Assembly (NCBI GenBank): GCA_021782495.1
Contig: JAJXUV010000002.1
Coordinates: forward strand, 186,001 to 250,000
Origin: Pseudomonadota bacterium
GTDB taxonomy: Bacteria; Pseudomonadota; Gammaproteobacteria; UBA1113
DNA: 64,000 nt
Direction of reading: 5' to 3'
Shown: piece by piece, positions 61,790 to 64,000 of the stretch
Layout of the letters: every line of letters begins with the position of its first letter
How positions within the stretch are numbered: position 1 is the first letter of the stretch
Made by a program: the position numbers and the translations under genes
Notes under the pieces: model-generated
Told to the model about the DNA's origin: nothing
The model's input: only the letters and a program-made list of their open reading frames with translations
The model's database searches: none

Positions 61790-61818
61790 CTTGAAAAAAG
61801 TACCCATTATCCCCAATT
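61790..61818 (+). promoter_or_regulatory. Sigma-32 (RpoH) heat-shock promoter of clpB
   Basis: CTTGAAA (61790-61796), 14 nt spacer, CCCCAATT (61811-61818). The E. coli consensus is CTTGAAA, 11-16 nt, CCCCATNT; only one position differs. 29 nt before the clpB ATG. Confidence 0.88.
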
Positions 61819-61847
61819 TGGTCTATAAATAAAGGTGGAGAGAACTA

Positions 61848-64000
61848 ATGGACATGAATCAACTGACACAAGCCTTTTTGAAAGCCTTGGAGCGTGCGCA
61901 ATCTATTGCGGTGGCGCACGAACACCAATTTATAGAGCCGCAACACGTCTTGTCCGCCTTGCTGGAATCGCCGAGTACGGTAGGGCAATTGCTGAATGAA
62001 TGCGATATTGCTTTACCCACCTTAAAACAGCGCTTAGAGGCTTTACTCGACAGCATGCCCCAAGTGGCCAATGTGGTGGATGTGCACATATCGCGGGATT
62101 TGCAGCGGGTTTTATTGGGCTGCGAAAAATTGGCGCGCGAACACCAAGATCAATTCATTTCCAGCGAATGGTTCATTTTAGCCGTCCTGGACGTCGATTG
62201 CACTTTGACCGGATTGCTGGAAGAATTGTATAAGGCCACCAATAAAAAAGGTGGAAATTTAAAGCAAGAATTAATATTATCCATTAATAAACTGAGACAA
62301 GGAGATAAAGTGATGAGTGAAGGGGCTGAAGAAGCGCGCTTTGCGCTTCAAAAATACACCATCGATTTAACCGCTCGTGCTTTGGAGGGGAAATTAGACC
62401 CCGTGATTGGTCGCGACAATGAAATTCGACGCACCATCCAAGTTTTGCAAAGGCGAACCAAAAACAATCCCGTGTTGGTCGGTGAACCTGGCGTGGGAAA
62501 AACCGCGATTGTAGAAGGGTTGGCACAACGGATTGTGAATAAAGAAGTCCCTGAAGGCTTGCGCAATAAAAAAGTATTGGCCTTAGATATGGGCGCTTTG
62601 GTGGCAGGCGCCAAATACAGAGGGGAATTTGAAGAGCGTTTAAAAGGCGTCTTGAATGAATTAAACAAGCAAGAAGGTCAGATCATCTTATTTGTCGATG
62701 AATTGCATTTGATCGTCGGCGCTGGTAAGGCCGAAGGCGCCATGGATGCCGGCAATATGTTAAAACCCGCTTTGTCTAGAGGCGAATTGCATTGCATCGG
62801 TGCGACCACTTTAGACGAATATCGACAATACATCGAAAAAGACGCCGCCTTAGAGCGGCGTTTTCAAATGGTGTTGGTCGATGAACCCAACGTCGAAGAT
62901 GCCATCGCTATTTTGAGAGGCTTAAAAGAACGCTATGAAATTCACCATGGGGTAGAATTAACCGACAGAGCCATCGTTGCTGCGGTGACTTTATCGCACC
63001 GTTATATTTCTGGGCGTAAATTACCGGATAAAGCCATTGACCTCATCGATGAAGCTATGAGCCACATCCGCATGGAAATCGATTCTATGCCTGAAGAAAT
63101 GGATAAAATAGAACGACGTTTGATTCAATTGAAAATAGAGCGCGAAGCTTTGAAAAAAGAAAAAGACGAAGCCTCTAAAAAACGCTTGCACGATTTGGAA
63201 TCTGAAATAGAAAAACTCGAGCGTGAATTTGCAGATTTTGCAGAAGTGTGGAAGGCTGAAAAAGCCGCCATTCAAGGAACACAAGGGATCAAAGAAAAAT
63301 TAGAAGTTGCGCGAATGGAAATGGAAAGTGCGCGTCGCGTGGGTGATTTAGGAAAAATGTCGGAATTGCAATATGGCCGTATTCCCGAATTGGAAAAACA
63401 ATTGCAAGCCGCAAGCCAATTGGAATCTCAACCTAAGCGCTTAGTGCGCACTGCAGTGACCGAAGAAGAAATTGCAGAAATTGTGTCAAAATGGACGCAC
63501 ATTCCGGTGAGTCGCATGTTGTCTGGTGAAAAAGAAAAATTATTGACGATGGAAAAGACTTTACACAGCCGTTTGGTGGGCCAAGACGAAGCCGTCGATG
63601 CCGTGGCCAACGCCATACGTCGTTCACGCGCCGGTTTATCCGATCCCAACAAACCCATTGGTTCTTTTTTATTTTTAGGACCAACGGGGGTGGGTAAAAC
63701 CGAACTGTGTAAATCTTTGGCGCAATTTTTATTTGACACCGAAGATGCGATGATTCGCATCGACATGTCTGAATTCATGGAAAAACATTCCGTTGCCCGT
63801 TTAATTGGTGCGCCCCCTGGTTACGTGGGTTATGAAGAAGGTGGGTATTTGACTGAGGCCGTGCGTCGCAAACCCTATTCTTTAATTTTATTTGATGAAA
63901 TTGAAAAAGCCCATTCGGATGTCTTTAATATTTTATTGCAAGTTTTGGACGACGGTCGTTTGACGGATGGCCAAGGTCGCACCGTGGATTTTAAAAATAC
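61848..64000 (+). CDS. clpB: ATP-dependent disaggregase ClpB (3' end cut by window)
   Basis: 717 codons are present of an expected ~860; no stop before the window end. ATG 61848 with AGGTGGAG 7 nt upstream. ClpB threads aggregated proteins for refolding with DnaK. N-domain (1-150), first AAA domain with Walker A GEPGVGKT (about 206-213) and Walker B LFVDELH, coiled-coil middle domain (about 410-530, charged [16 protein letters not shown]), second AAA domain with [22 protein letters not shown] and [10 protein letters not shown]. Heat-shock regulation is shown by the sigma-32 promoter. Confidence 0.97.
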   Translation, partial: MDMNQLTQAFLKALERAQSIAVAHEHQFIEPQHVLSALLESPSTVGQLLNECDIALPTLKQRLEALLDSMPQVANVVDVHISRDLQRVLLGCEKLAREHQDQFISSEWFILAVLDVDCTLTGLLEELYKATNKKGGNLKQELILSINKLRQGDKVMSEGAEEARFALQKYTIDLTARALEGKLDPVIGRDNEIRRTIQVLQRRTKNNPVLVGEPGVGKTAIVEGLAQRIVNKEVPEGLRNKKVLALDMGALVAGAKYRGEFEERLKGVLNELNKQEGQIILFVDELHLIVGAGKAEGAMDAGNMLKPALSRGELHCIGATTLDEYRQYIEKDAALERRFQMVLVDEPNVEDAIAILRGLKERYEIHHGVELTDRAIVAAVTLSHRYISGRKLPDKAIDLIDEAMSHIRMEIDSMPEEMDKIERRLIQLKIEREALKKEKDEASKKRLHDLESEIEKLEREFADFAEVWKAEKAAIQGTQGIKEKLEVARMEMESARRVGDLGKMSELQYGRIPELEKQLQAASQLESQPKRLVRTAVTEEEIAEIVSKWTHIPVSRMLSGEKEKLLTMEKTLHSRLVGQDEAVDAVANAIRRSRAGLSDPNKPIGSFLFLGPTGVGKTELCKSLAQFLFDTEDAMIRIDMSEFMEKHSVARLIGAPPGYVGYEEGGYLTEAVRRKPYSLILFDEIEKAHSDVFNILLQVLDDGRLTDGQGRTVDFKN

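Overview
The window is a 64 kb piece of a gammaproteobacterial chromosome, and it starts and ends inside genes (secA at the left edge, clpB at the right). Gene neighbourhoods such as secA-mutT, smc-zipA, rnhA-dnaQ, leuS-lptE-holA-nadD-rsfS and a cta cytochrome oxidase cluster are typical of Gammaproteobacteria. Large ankyrin proteins, a coiled-coil membrane protein, part of a type IVB pilus operon and many dispersed palindromic repeats point to a host-associated lineage, probably Legionellales or Coxiella-like. That placement is inference; no rRNA or other marker is present to prove it.

Layout. 1-6.7 kb: secA (partial), mutT, a secreted S1/P1-type nuclease, and a saccharopine-dehydrogenase-like protein with an ALDH7-type aldehyde dehydrogenase (probable lysine catabolism). 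6.9-16.1 kb: two very large, convergent, visibly AT-rich ankyrin genes. One has two HEPN-like RxxxxH motifs near its C-terminus; the other has HAD-like motifs, 44-residue ankyrin units and a hydrophobic C-terminal hairpin. A 174 bp inverted-repeat element separates them. 16.6-25.8 kb: smc, zipA, ftsK, an MFS transporter and a BaiN/YhiN-type flavoprotein. 25.8-26.7 kb: a HEPN-MNT toxin-antitoxin-like pair and tRNA-Thr(CGT). 26.7-35.9 kb: a YafS-like methyltransferase, rnhA, dnaQ, nhaA, then on the minus strand the stress triad prkA-yeaH-spoVR, a gene remnant and ubiG. 36.1-40.9 kb: a TcpQ-domain protein with pilN, pilO, pilP, ending in sixA. 41.4-42.8 kb: an unrecognised membrane/coiled-coil protein. 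43.1-48.3 kb (minus): leuS-lptE-holA-nadD-rsfS. 48.5-61.7 kb: an RRM protein and a complete set for an aa3-type cytochrome c oxidase (subunits I-III, copper delivery, SURF1, heme A synthesis, several c-type cytochromes), with subunit III displaced to the opposite strand. 61.8-64 kb: clpB behind a textbook sigma-32 promoter.

The strongest unusual theme is the repeats. At least five dispersed families (called A-E here) occur as inverted pairs between genes. Several run into genes in frame: family A encodes residues about 8-29 of LptE and also its last 15 residues; family C is embedded in the 1747-residue ankyrin protein; family D encodes the tail of SURF1; family B supplies the stop codon of the 1259-residue ankyrin protein. 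One copy (41076-41254) has 20 bp terminal inverted repeats and a perfect 9 bp direct repeat on both sides, so it looks like a MITE that has moved. This resembles the in-frame palindromic elements known from Rickettsia. Other points of interest are the HEPN protein whose RX4HXY motif has lost its histidine, an orphan pilus sub-operon, and an aberrant cox gene order.
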